Part shown: one piece after another, positions 24,498 through 33,439 of the stretch | Layout of the letters: the number at the start of each line of letters is the position of its first letter | Numbering within the stretch: the stretch's first letter is position 1 | Source of the DNA: MWEI01 sp964600235 | GTDB lineage: Bacteria > Desulfobacterota > Desulfomonilia > UBA1062 | Assembly (NCBI GenBank): GCA_964600235.1 | Contig: CAZRIV010000012.1 | Coordinates: 76,296 to 140,295, forward strand | Direction: 5' to 3' | DNA: 64,000 nucleotides | The notes under the pieces: generated by a model | The model's database searches: none | What the model was told of the DNA's origin: nothing | Seen by the model: the letters and a program-made list of their open reading frames with translations, nothing else | Position numbers and translations under genes: made by a program

Positions 24498-26610
24498 CCC
24501 CTGGGTCCTTTTCAGCGTCTTCTCGGCCGGCACTTCCTCTGTGGTGGCGCAGCTGGTCATCATCCGGGAATTTTTAGCCGGTTTCGAGGGAAATGAGTTC
24601 GTCATCTCTCTTATCCTGCTCGCCTGGCTCGTATCGACCGGCATGGGTTCGCTTCTCGCCCTCTTCCTGAAGGCTACCAAAGGCGGTGTCTCCATAAGGG
24701 GCCTGGGTCTGATGACGGTATTGATCGCCGTGCTCCCCACCGCGCTCATCCTCGTGGAGAGATATGCCCGGAACACCATCATGGTGCAGGGTTCTTCCGT
24801 GGGCTTCTACCCGACCGCGGTCTTTGTCTTCGGAACCATAACGCCGTATGCCCTCCTCATCGGTATCTTCTTCCCGTACAGCCTTTTTGTGCTCAGGTCG
24901 GAGAAGGAAACATACCGGGCGTCAACGGTGTACGCCCTGGATTCCCTCGGGGCGGCAGCAGGCGGTGCCGTCTTTTCCCTGGTGCTTATCCATGTCCTGA
25001 CGCCTTTCGGGTCGCTTTTCGCCATGAACGTCGCCCTCCTGGCAGTCTCCTGCCCCCTCCTGGTTGTTTCCGGGATGAACAGATCTTTTGCTGCAGCCCT
25101 GGTTGTCGGGGCGATTGCCGTTCTCGGAGCGGGCATGGTGCAGGAGAAGGACTCGCTGAGGCCTAAGGGTGGAGTAATCGTCTCATACAAGGAATCCTAT
25201 TTCGGCAGGATAGTCGTCACCAGGGACCGTGAACTCCATACCGTCTTCGTGGACGGGGTGCCGGCCCTTTCCGGCCAGGACCGGTATACGGCCGAGGAGG
25301 CCTGCCACTATGCCCTGGGTCAGATCGAGAGAGTCGGAACAGTACTGCTCGTCTCTGCGGTTCCCGGGATCGTGGAAGAGGTGGTGAAGTACCGGCCCGA
25401 TGGAATCGACTATGTCCAGCTCGATCCGTACCTGGCCGAGATCGAAAAGAGGCTGGGCCTCATCAAACCCGCGCATGGTCTGCGGGTGATCGCCCAGGAC
25501 GGGCGTGCCTACCTGAAAGCTACAACGAAGAAGTATGATGCCATCCTCGTGAACTACCCCGAGCCCAGGACCTTCCAGACAAACAGGTACTTCACCGAGG
25601 AATTCATGCTGCTCGCAAAGGCCCGCCTGAATCCGGGGGGCGTGCTGAGTTTCTCGACCGAAGGATATGAGAGCTACCTCTCGGCCGCGGCACGATCCCA
25701 GGTGTCCTCGCTCTACAGCACCGCTTCCTCGGTGTTCCCCCACGTGCTTGTGCTGCCCGGCCGGAAGATTTATTTTATCGCTGGCGGCAGGCCGTTGAGC
25801 GGCGACATCCCGGGGCTCCTCGCCGCAAAGGGAATCACCACGGAGTACATCGGGTACTTCTTCCCGGGCGATATCAGCAGCGGGAGGATTCATGGTCTCA
25901 TGGGGCTTATGGACACGTCCGCGCCGGTGAACAGGGATCTGAAGCCCTATCTCGTGAGGGTTGCCTACGAGGGGTGGTTTTCGAAGTACGCGTCGTATCC
26001 GCTGGTGTTCTTTCTCGGGCTGGCCGTGTTCTTCGCCTTCTATATCACCAGGCTGTCCCGGGAGGAGTTCGTCCTGTTCACGAGCGGTTTCGTGAACATG
26101 GGCAGCGAGATTCTCTTCCTCTTTGCCTTCCAGATCCTGCTGGGTTTCCTCTACATGAAGATCAGCCTCATCATAACGGTCTTCATGGCAGGTCTCATCC
26201 CGGGAATACTCCTTGGCCGGCGTATTAAGGAAAATATCAGGCGGAACCTCGTCATTTCCGACGGCCTCCTGGCGGTGGTCCTGGCCATGTTCACCGGTCT
26301 TCTCCTCGCATTCTCTCAAGGGTTGAACGAACTGTCTTTCTACGCCTTCGCCTTTCTCATCGCGGCCTTGTGCGGGTTCCAGTTCCCCCTGGTGGCAGGG
26401 GCCCGCGGCGGTGGTAACCTCGTTGCAGCCCGGGCATTTTCCGCAGACCTCGTGGGGGCGGCACTGGGCAATGTACTCCTGAGCGCCCTGGTCATACCCT
26501 TTTTCGGCATTATAACGGCCTGCGCGGTCTTGATCGCGCTCAAGCTTGCGAGTATTATGATCCAGGTCTGCCATGGCAAAGATCACCCGGAGAGCATTCC
26601 TTCGATCTAG
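24430..26610 (+). CDS. Membrane protein with degenerate spermidine-synthase-like domain
   Basis: A 726-residue protein: about six N-terminal helices (30-225), a soluble spermidine-synthase-like domain (about 230-465) and about seven C-terminal helices (510-715). The soluble part keeps YVQLDPYLAEIEK and AQDGRAYLK, but the GGGDGG-type SAM loop reads VLLVSAVPGIVEE, and the position of the catalytic Asp in the usual VDSSDP motif reads VNYPEP. Aminopropyl transfer is therefore doubtful. The start is uncertain: ATG 24430 lies inside the preceding gene and TTG 24481 is an alternative. It overlaps the radical SAM gene by 38 bases. Confidence 0.85.
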   Translation: MSGRRAGSRSRPTRSSILKRGNSPWVLFSVFSAGTSSVVAQLVIIREFLAGFEGNEFVISLILLAWLVSTGMGSLLALFLKATKGGVSIRGLGLMTVLIAVLPTALILVERYARNTIMVQGSSVGFYPTAVFVFGTITPYALLIGIFFPYSLFVLRSEKETYRASTVYALDSLGAAAGGAVFSLVLIHVLTPFGSLFAMNVALLAVSCPLLVVSGMNRSFAAALVVGAIAVLGAGMVQEKDSLRPKGGVIVSYKESYFGRIVVTRDRELHTVFVDGVPALSGQDRYTAEEACHYALGQIERVGTVLLVSAVPGIVEEVVKYRPDGIDYVQLDPYLAEIEKRLGLIKPAHGLRVIAQDGRAYLKATTKKYDAILVNYPEPRTFQTNRYFTEEFMLLAKARLNPGGVLSFSTEGYESYLSAAARSQVSSLYSTASSVFPHVLVLPGRKIYFIAGGRPLSGDIPGLLAAKGITTEYIGYFFPGDISSGRIHGLMGLMDTSAPVNRDLKPYLVRVAYEGWFSKYASYPLVFFLGLAVFFAFYITRLSREEFVLFTSGFVNMGSEILFLFAFQILLGFLYMKISLIITVFMAGLIPGILLGRRIKENIRRNLVISDGLLAVVLAMFTGLLLAFSQGLNELSFYAFAFLIAALCGFQFPLVAGARGGGNLVAARAFSADLVGAALGNVLLSALVIPFFGIITACAVLIALKLASIMIQVCHGKDHPESIPSI

Positions 26611-27751
26611 TGCGGCGCTGTGCATAACCTGCACCCCGCTGAACGGCTGGACGGGGTTTGTCCGGTGCGCCCATGGAGCCCCCCTGGCGGACATCAAGGG
26701 CACAATCTTCAAGGGCGATGCACCTGCCAGGCTCTGGAAATATTCCAAAGAGGGGATGTTCTACCAGAAGAGTTACGGGAACAGGGTGGCCTGCCTTATA
26801 TGCCCCAACCACTGCGAGCTCTCCATGGGCGATCGCAGCGTATGCCGCTCCAAGGTGAACCTCGGCGGCAGGCTCTACAGCATTGCCTATGGGAACCCCT
26901 GTTCCGCCGTGGTTGATCCCGTTGAGAAGAAACCCCTGTTCCACTTCAGGCCACGCTCAAAGGCCTTCTCCATTGCAGAAGCCGGGTGCAACATGAGGTG
27001 CCTCAACTGTCAGAACTGGGAGATCTCGCAGTCCAGGCCCGAAGACGTGAGATTTTCCGAGCTTTTTCCGCCCGAGGCGGTAAAGGCGGCACGCGCAACG
27101 GGTTCTGCCTCCATTGCCTATACCTTTTCCGAGCCCATCTCCTTTTATGAATACATGTTCGACACCGCGCGGCTGGCGCGGCAGGAGGGCATTAAAAACC
27201 TCATGATCACCAATGGCTACATCAATTCCGAGCCCCTGAACAAACTGTGCACGGTGCTGGACGGGGCCAATGTGAACCTCAAGTCATTATCGGACGACAT
27301 ATACAGGAGGCTCAACGGCGGTCGGCTCGATCCGGTCCTCTCCACCCTCAGGACCCTGCACGAAAAGGGGGTGCATCTGGAGATCACGAACCTTTTAGTC
27401 CCCGGCTATACGGACCATGAGGACATGGCCAAGCGCATGTGTTCCTGGATCCTGAAGAATGTGGGACCGGATCATCCGCTCCATTTTCTGCGTTTCTTCC
27501 CCCAGTACAAGCTCGACCGTCTGCCGCCGACGCCCATCTCCACCCTGAACCGCTTCCGCGATATCGCCCTGAAGGAAGGCATCAGGTATGTGTACGCTGG
27601 TAATGTCCCCGGGCACGAGGCGAACAATACCTTCTGCCATTCCTGCGGCCGGCTCCTCATCGAGCGCAAGGGGTATTTCACAGGGATTTATAACCTGGAG
27701 GGAAACAGGTGCAGGTTCTGCAGGCAGGTGATCCCGGGGGTGTGGACCTGA
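26573..27751 (+). CDS. Radical SAM protein of the AmmeMemoRadiSam system, Tat signal
   Basis: A 392-residue protein. It begins with a twin-arginine signal (TRRAFLR, then a hydrophobic stretch to about residue 38). An N-terminal Cys cluster (CLICPNHC...CRSK, about 82-100) precedes the radical SAM cluster CNMRCLNC (about 140-147), and a C-terminal zinc-like Cys set (CHSCGRLL...CRFC) ends the chain. This order matches the PflA-like AmmeMemoRadiSam enzyme. If exported by Tat, folded with its iron-sulfur cluster, it would act outside the cytoplasm, which is unusual because SAM is cytoplasmic. Substrate unknown. Confidence 0.9.
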   Translation: MAKITRRAFLRSSAALCITCTPLNGWTGFVRCAHGAPLADIKGTIFKGDAPARLWKYSKEGMFYQKSYGNRVACLICPNHCELSMGDRSVCRSKVNLGGRLYSIAYGNPCSAVVDPVEKKPLFHFRPRSKAFSIAEAGCNMRCLNCQNWEISQSRPEDVRFSELFPPEAVKAARATGSASIAYTFSEPISFYEYMFDTARLARQEGIKNLMITNGYINSEPLNKLCTVLDGANVNLKSLSDDIYRRLNGGRLDPVLSTLRTLHEKGVHLEITNLLVPGYTDHEDMAKRMCSWILKNVGPDHPLHFLRFFPQYKLDRLPPTPISTLNRFRDIALKEGIRYVYAGNVPGHEANNTFCHSCGRLLIERKGYFTGIYNLEGNRCRFCRQVIPGVWT

Positions 27752-27811
27752 AGAAGGGGGATTGCCTTACAGGTCTCTCCGGCACGGTGCCACGCAGGGG
27801 AAAACTTGACC

Positions 27812-27941
27812 GTTCAACCTGGATTGTGTGTTTGAACGGGTGTAAAAACCTGATCCGCTAAAAGCAGTGATCTCGCAGCATCTGAGGAATGCTTAATCTA
27901 CCGGTCATTTCATGCTGCGAGATCACTGCTTTTAACGGATC
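27812..27941 (-). repeat. Dispersed hairpin repeat (copy D), terminator-like for the RND operon
   Basis: A 30-bp stem (27852-27881 with 27912-27941, one mismatch) encloses a 30-nt loop containing TGAGGAATGC and CCGGTCATT. On the minus strand the stem is followed, after six bases, by GGTTTTTACACCC and the tail TTCAAACACACAATCCAGG. The same architecture occurs near 56.1 kb. Minus-strand reading from the RND operon would meet the hairpin and then the T-run, so it may terminate that transcript. Confidence 0.85.
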
Positions 27942-28022
27942 GATAAAAAAACAATTCAGTTCACCACGAACTATCTGTTTCATGCAGGTGCATCGGGTAA
28001 TGGGTGTGGCGGATGATGCACA

Positions 28023-31000
28023 TTATAAAGGGCCAGGACCCCGGACTTCACCATCCCCGTGTCTGTCGAAGTAACCGGCTATGGCCCTCTGGAGCTTGTC
28101 GAGATAGATGTAGGTCACCGGGGTGATGTAAAGCGTAACGATCTGAGAGAAGACGAGGCCGCCCACCACGGCAAGGCCCAGGGGTCTGCGCGACTCGCCG
28201 CCGGCCCCGAAGCCTATGGCTATGGGCAGTGTTGCCATGAGTGCGGACATGGTGGTCATCATGATGGGCCTGAAACGGATGAGAGCGCCCTGATAGATGG
28301 CCTCCTGCGGGCCCTTTCCTTCCTTTCTCTGCGCATCCAGGGCGAAGTCGATCATCATGATGGCATTTTTCTTCACGATTCCGATGAGCATGATGACGCC
28401 GACCAGGGCATAGAGGTTGAGGTCTATGCCGAAGATCATCAGGGTCACCAGGGCGCCGATGCCGGCGGATGGGAGTCCTGAAAGGATGGTAAGTGGGTGG
28501 ATGAAGCTCTCGTAGAGGATGCCGAGCACCACATAGATAACCAGGATGGCCACCAGGATCAGCACTCCCAAGCCCACCATGGATGATTCAAAGGCCTGGG
28601 CCGTGCCCTGGAGGCTCCCCGTGATGGTGTCGGGCAGGGTCGCGAGGGCCGCCTTTTCCACCTCTTTCAGTGCGTCACCCAGCGCCTTGCCCGGGGCGAG
28701 GTTGAAAGACAGGGTCACGGCCGGGAGCTGTCCCAGGTGGTTCACCGACAAGGGGCCCACTGTCCTTTCCTGGTCCACCACGGTATTCAGCGGGACCAGG
28801 GGGCCGTTCGCGGACCGGATATAAAGCAGGGAAAATGCGGAGGGATCCGACTGGTAGGCCTCCTGCAGCTCCATGATGACCTGGTAGTCGTTGTTCGGGG
28901 CATAGATGGTGGAAACCTGGCGGGAGGAGTACGCGCTCCCCAGCGCCTCTTCTATCTGGAGCACGCTCAGACCCAGCGCCGAGGCCTTGTCCCTGTCGAT
29001 GCTCAGCGAAACTTGGGGATTCTTGAGCTGCAGGTCGCTCGTCACGTCCTGGAATCCAGGCAGGTCTTTCAGCCTGGCCTCAAGCAGGGGTGCATAGTGG
29101 TAGAGCTCGCCGATGTCCGGGCTCTGGAGGGCGTACTGGTACTGGCTCTTGGTCTGATACCCGCCAATGCGTATGGGCGGCGGGTTCTGCAGATAGGTCT
29201 GGATGCCCGGGATGGTGCCGAGCCTGGGCCTGAGGTCCTGGATGACCTCATCGGCACTCTTGCCGCGCTCGCTGCGCGGTTTCAACCTGATCATGAGTCC
29301 GCCCGTGTTGGATGAGCTGCTCCCGCCCCCGCCGCCGACACGGGACATGACGATATCGACATTCGGGTCCTGTTGAACGACCCGGGCGACCTTTTTCTGG
29401 TAGGCGGTCATGGCATCGAAGGATGTGCCCTGGGCCGCCTCTGTCGATCCGGTGATCCGGCCCGTGTCGCCGCTGGGCAGGAATCCCTTGGGCATGACCC
29501 AATAGAGGTAGACGACCCCGATGAGGAAAACCAGGGAGACGAGAAGCGTTGTGCGCCTGTGGCACAGCACCCACCGGAGGCTCGAATCATAAGCCCTGAG
29601 CATGCCGCTGAAGAAACGCTCGGATGCCCTGTAGGCCCTGCCGTGCTGCTCCAGGCCCGCGGGGCGGAGCATTATGCTGCAGAGCATGGGGGTCAGCGAG
29701 AGCGACACGAACCCGGATATGAGGACGGCAACCACGATGGTGACGGCGAATTCATTGAGCAGTCTGCCGATAATGCCGCCCATGAAGAGCACCGGGATGA
29801 AGACTGCTACCAGAGAGAGCGTCATGGAGATGATGGTAAAGCTGATCTCCTTGGACCCGCTGAAGGCGGCTTGACGCGGGGTCTCGCCGTGTTCCATGTG
29901 GCGCACCACGTTTTCCAGCATGACAATGGCGTCGTCCACCACGAACCCCACGCACAGGGTCAGCGCCATGAGCGAGAGGTTGTCCAGGTTGTACCCTGCC
30001 AGATACATGACCGAGAAGGTGCCCACGATGGACATGGGGAGAGCCAGGCTGGGGATGATGGTGGCGGAGAGGTTGCGCAGGAAGAGGAAGATGACCAGGA
30101 CCACCAGGAACAGTGCGATGAGCAACGTAACCTGGACATCGTGGATGGATTCCTTGATGGACTCGGAACGGTCATACATGATGTTCAGGCTCATGGCCGC
30201 AGGGATCAGTGCCCGATAGCTCGGGAGAATGTCCCTGATGGCCCGGACCACCTCCACGGTGTTGGTCCCGGGCTGGCGCTGGATGGCCAGGACAATGGCC
30301 CGTTCGTCATTGTACCACGAGGCGACCTTGTTGTTCTCGACGCTGTCGATAACCCTGCTTACGTCATTAAGCCGGACCGGTTTTCCGTTGCGATAGGCGA
30401 CGATGAGCGGCCGGTAGGCCGCAGCGTCCTTGAGCTGCCCTGATGACTCGACCGTGAACGCCTTGAATCTTCCCCACAGGGTCCCGGTGGGCAGGTTCAC
30501 ATTGCCCGACTCGATGGCGCTTGAAACCTCATCTATCCCGACGGAACTCGCAGCCAGGGCATTCGGATCGAGCTGCACCCGCACGGCGTATTTCTGCGCA
30601 CCGTAGACCCCCACCTCTGCCACGCCCGAGATCATGGAGATACGTTTTGCCAGGAGGTTCTCCGCATATTCATCCACCATGGTCAGGGGAAGGGTCTCTG
30701 ATGACAGGGCCAAAAACAAGATGGGCTGCTCAGCCGGGTTTACCTTCCTGAAGGTCGGGGGAGAGGGCATGTCCTCGGGCAGTTTGCGTGTGGCCGATGA
30801 AATGGCGGTCTGGACGTCCTGGGCCGCAGCGTCTATGTCACGGTTCAGATTGAACTGCAGGGTGACCTGGGTGCTCCCCTGCGTGCTCGACGAGGTCATG
30901 GAATCGATGCCTGCGATATTTGAAAACTCCTGCTCCAGAGGAGTCGCAACGGACGATGCCATGGTTTCCGGGTTTGCGCCGGGAAGGCGTGCAGAAACGC

Positions 31001-31145
31001 GGATGGTCGGGAAATCCACGTTGGGGAGTTCGCTGACCGGTAGTGCACGGTAGGCCACGATGCCGAAGATGAGGAACGACACCATGACGAGGGTTGTCAT
31101 GATGGGGCGTTCTATGAAGATGCTTGAAATATTCACGTTCGTCAC
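28023..31145 (-). CDS. RND-family multidrug efflux transporter (HAE1, AcrB/MdtC-like)
   Basis: A 1040-residue inner-membrane proton-drug antiporter with two repeated halves of six helices and large periplasmic domains. It starts with IFIERPIMTTLVMVSFLIFG. The proton-relay residues are visible: DD in FVVDDAIVMLENVVRH and Lys in IGIVKKNAIMMIDFAL. Full length and intact. It lies 11 bases downstream of its membrane-fusion partner. The outer-membrane channel gene of this operon is only a remnant, so the pump must use a TolC encoded elsewhere or be non-functional. Confidence 0.96.
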   Translation of the reverse strand: MTNVNISSIFIERPIMTTLVMVSFLIFGIVAYRALPVSELPNVDFPTIRVSARLPGANPETMASSVATPLEQEFSNIAGIDSMTSSSTQGSTQVTLQFNLNRDIDAAAQDVQTAISSATRKLPEDMPSPPTFRKVNPAEQPILFLALSSETLPLTMVDEYAENLLAKRISMISGVAEVGVYGAQKYAVRVQLDPNALAASSVGIDEVSSAIESGNVNLPTGTLWGRFKAFTVESSGQLKDAAAYRPLIVAYRNGKPVRLNDVSRVIDSVENNKVASWYNDERAIVLAIQRQPGTNTVEVVRAIRDILPSYRALIPAAMSLNIMYDRSESIKESIHDVQVTLLIALFLVVLVIFLFLRNLSATIIPSLALPMSIVGTFSVMYLAGYNLDNLSLMALTLCVGFVVDDAIVMLENVVRHMEHGETPRQAAFSGSKEISFTIISMTLSLVAVFIPVLFMGGIIGRLLNEFAVTIVVAVLISGFVSLSLTPMLCSIMLRPAGLEQHGRAYRASERFFSGMLRAYDSSLRWVLCHRRTTLLVSLVFLIGVVYLYWVMPKGFLPSGDTGRITGSTEAAQGTSFDAMTAYQKKVARVVQQDPNVDIVMSRVGGGGGSSSSNTGGLMIRLKPRSERGKSADEVIQDLRPRLGTIPGIQTYLQNPPPIRIGGYQTKSQYQYALQSPDIGELYHYAPLLEARLKDLPGFQDVTSDLQLKNPQVSLSIDRDKASALGLSVLQIEEALGSAYSSRQVSTIYAPNNDYQVIMELQEAYQSDPSAFSLLYIRSANGPLVPLNTVVDQERTVGPLSVNHLGQLPAVTLSFNLAPGKALGDALKEVEKAALATLPDTITGSLQGTAQAFESSMVGLGVLILVAILVIYVVLGILYESFIHPLTILSGLPSAGIGALVTLMIFGIDLNLYALVGVIMLIGIVKKNAIMMIDFALDAQRKEGKGPQEAIYQGALIRFRPIMMTTMSALMATLPIAIGFGAGGESRRPLGLAVVGGLVFSQIVTLYITPVTYIYLDKLQRAIAGYFDRHGDGEVRGPGPL

Positions 31146-31156
31146 CGCAACAGGTG

Positions 31157-32254
31157 CTATTTTGTATTCTTGACGTTTACCCTGGCGCCGGGGGTGAGAC
31201 GCATCTGGCCATCCGTGACGATGCGCTCCCCGGCCTTGATCCCCTTGAGAATAACGGTTTCACCCCCTATCTCCGTCCCGGTGATAACGGGCCTCATCTC
31301 AGCCGTTGAGTCAGGCCCTATGACATATACATATTGGCCCTCCTGCCCCTGCTCCACACCCTGGGAAGGCACCACCACCGCATTTGAAAGGGTTGCAAGC
31401 AGGAGAGCCACCTGGACGAACTGGCCCGGCACCAGGCGATTCTCATGGTTGGTAAAGGTGGCCTTGAGGGCTATGGTCCCCGTGGTCCTGTCAATGGCAT
31501 TGTCCACAAAGGTGAGCTCTCCCTCTTCCGGGCGCTCCTGTCCGGGAATAAATGCCTTGACCTGAAGTCTGTTCCCAGGTGAGTGTTTCTTCACCTCGGG
31601 CAGGTCCTTCTCGGGTATGGCAAAGGCGATGTTGATGGGCCGCATCTGGTTGATGGTGAGGATCTCGGTGTCATTGGCCTTGACGAGGTTGCCCTTGTTC
31701 ACCTTGAGCATGCCGGTCCTGCCGTCTATGGGCGAGTAGATGGAACAGTACTGCATCTGGACCCTGTTGCTCTCCACCAGGGCCTCGTCTGCCTTCAGGG
31801 TAGCCTCCGATGCGGCGGCATTCGCCAGCACCCGGTCATATTCCTCCCGTGCCACATAATCCTTCTTCACCAGGTCTGCATAGCGGCGTGCCTGTTCACG
31901 TGCGAATTCCGCCTGGGCCTTGTCCCTCACCTGGTTCGCCAGGGCCTGGTTCAGCGCTGCTTCAACGGTGCGGCAGTCGAACCTGAGGAGAAGGTCCCCC
32001 TTTTTCACATCCTGTCCTTCCCGGAAGAGCACCTCGCTGATCTGGGCGGTGATCTGGCTGCGAACCGAGATGGTCTGGAATGCCTCCACGGTTCCCAAGG
32101 CCATCATCTGTACAGGTACGTCCTTCTCCTGGGCAGCCGCCTCCACCACCGGAACCGGTCTGTTCTCGACGGGCTTCTTCCCGGGCGAACAGGCATTCAT
32201 GGAAACTGCGGCTGTGCACAGCACAAGCACCCAGCAGACGACGATCTTTCTCAT
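31157..32254 (-). CDS. RND efflux periplasmic adaptor (membrane fusion lipoprotein)
   Basis: A 365-residue adaptor with a lipoprotein signal peptide (VSMNACSPGKK, Cys at about 22). The lipoyl half-motifs (AAQEKDVPVQMMALGTVEA and SPIDGRTGMLKVNKGNLVKA) flank an alpha-hairpin (about 95-160), followed by the beta-barrel and membrane-proximal domains. It bridges the RND pump and an outer-membrane channel. It overlaps the tolC remnant by four bases, preserving the original three-gene order. Confidence 0.95.
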   Translation of the reverse strand: MRKIVVCWVLVLCTAAVSMNACSPGKKPVENRPVPVVEAAAQEKDVPVQMMALGTVEAFQTISVRSQITAQISEVLFREGQDVKKGDLLLRFDCRTVEAALNQALANQVRDKAQAEFAREQARRYADLVKKDYVAREEYDRVLANAAASEATLKADEALVESNRVQMQYCSIYSPIDGRTGMLKVNKGNLVKANDTEILTINQMRPINIAFAIPEKDLPEVKKHSPGNRLQVKAFIPGQERPEEGELTFVDNAIDRTTGTIALKATFTNHENRLVPGQFVQVALLLATLSNAVVVPSQGVEQGQEGQYVYVIGPDSTAEMRPVITGTEIGGETVILKGIKAGERIVTDGQMRLTPGARVNVKNTK

Positions 32255-32706
32255 CTCATCACCCCCATGGCCTTTTCCAGGTTGGCAATGGCCAGCCGGT
32301 AGAAATACAGGGAATTGATAGAGGCGGTCTCGGCCTTGATCTCGCTGGGAAGGGCATCGGTCACCTCGATGGAGCCGCCCACCCCGGAATCGTATCGCCC
32401 CTGCGACAGTTCACGGTTTTCCCTGGCCTGCCTGACGGCATCCTCATTGGCCTTTGCCTTGACGAGGTTCGCCCTGGCCTCCGCCACCTGCAAGGTGGTG
32501 AGAAAACCGTTGAAAAGCGGGAAGTTCAGTGATGCCCCGACGCTCCACTGGTTCTCCAAGGGGAAGTCCCGGCCGGTCCATCCATACCCGGCATTGCCGG
32601 AGAGCTCCGGGTAGTGCCCTGTCTGTGCCTGATCCACGGTTAACAGGTATATATTCATTTCATGAAACAAATCAACCGGATTGAAGATCCTCCCGCCGGG
32701 GTGCAA
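32251..32706 (-). pseudogene. Decayed TolC-type outer-membrane efflux protein
   Basis: An open frame of 151 residues matches only the C-terminal part of outer-membrane efflux proteins, which normally have 430-480. Recognisable parts are ELSGNAGYGW, WSVGASLNFPLFNGF, QGRYDSGVGGSIEVTDA and IANLEKAMG. Besides missing the N-terminal half, it jumps from EDAVRQ straight to ARENRELSQ, losing roughly 30 residues of helical hairpin. No matching sequence exists upstream, where a plus-strand gene begins 46 bases away. It is best read as a remnant left by deletion, still translationally coupled to the adaptor gene. Confidence 0.82.
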
Positions 32707-32752
32707 TGCCTAAGTCATTGACTATTCCGTATCCGGGAGCAATAAGTAACAC

Positions 32753-33388
32753 ATGAAAGACCAAGGACATCCGGCCATAACCATATCGCGGCAGACGGGA
32801 AGCGGAGGGACATATATCGGCTATCTGCTGGCTCATGCGCTCGGTTTCAAGTACGTCGACCGGGAGATCCTGCGGCTGGCGGCCAAGCACCTCAAAACGG
32901 ACCCCGACTGGCTCCAGAGGTATGATGAACGCTCCTCGGGGCTGCTGGAGAATATCCTGAGGGGTTTTGCCATGGGAACCCCGGAGACTGCATGTGCATC
33001 CCCCCTGGTCCGGCCGGTGTATGACCGTGAATTGTTCAACCTGGAATGCCGGATCATGAACGATATTGTTGACCGGTACAATGCGGTCATCATAGGCCGG
33101 GGCGGCTTTTATGCCCTCAGAGACAGGCCCGGGGTGATCCGGGTATTTATCCACGCCCCTGTGGAATTCAGGCTGGAGCGACTGATGAAGGTGCACAACC
33201 TTTCAGGAATTGATCAGGCCCGGGCGGAAATAGAAGACTCGGACAGGAAAAGGGCCAGGTTCATTCGGGATATGGTCGGGGTTGACTGGACCGACTCCTT
33301 GAATTACCACCTCTGCATAGACACGAGCAGGGTGGGTCTCCAGGCCGCTGCGGACATGATCATGAAGCTCGTGAAAGGGGAAGCATGA
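32753..33388 (+). CDS. Cytidylate kinase-like family protein
   Basis: A 211-residue protein with a P-loop-type start (ITISRQTGSGGTYIGYLLA), DREIL, an IIGRGGFYAL segment and an Arg-rich lid (DSDRKRARFIRDM). These match the cytidylate_kin2 family, related to CMP kinase but of unsettled substrate. The Walker-like loop is GSGGT rather than GxxGxGK[ST], as is typical of this family. It is divergent from the efflux operon remnant and convergent with the HEAT-repeat gene; no operon partner is seen. Confidence 0.85.
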   Translation: MKDQGHPAITISRQTGSGGTYIGYLLAHALGFKYVDREILRLAAKHLKTDPDWLQRYDERSSGLLENILRGFAMGTPETACASPLVRPVYDRELFNLECRIMNDIVDRYNAVIIGRGGFYALRDRPGVIRVFIHAPVEFRLERLMKVHNLSGIDQARAEIEDSDRKRARFIRDMVGVDWTDSLNYHLCIDTSRVGLQAAADMIMKLVKGEA

Positions 33389-33439
33389 CCAAAAGATCCG
33401 TGCGTGACGGGAGCCCGTGTGTATCTTCTCAAAGAAGGC

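Noticed and set aside
25183..26748. A 521-codon open frame on the minus strand
   Set aside because: Antisense to the membrane spermidine-synthase-like gene and of shadow composition (His/Glu/Gly/Pro rich).
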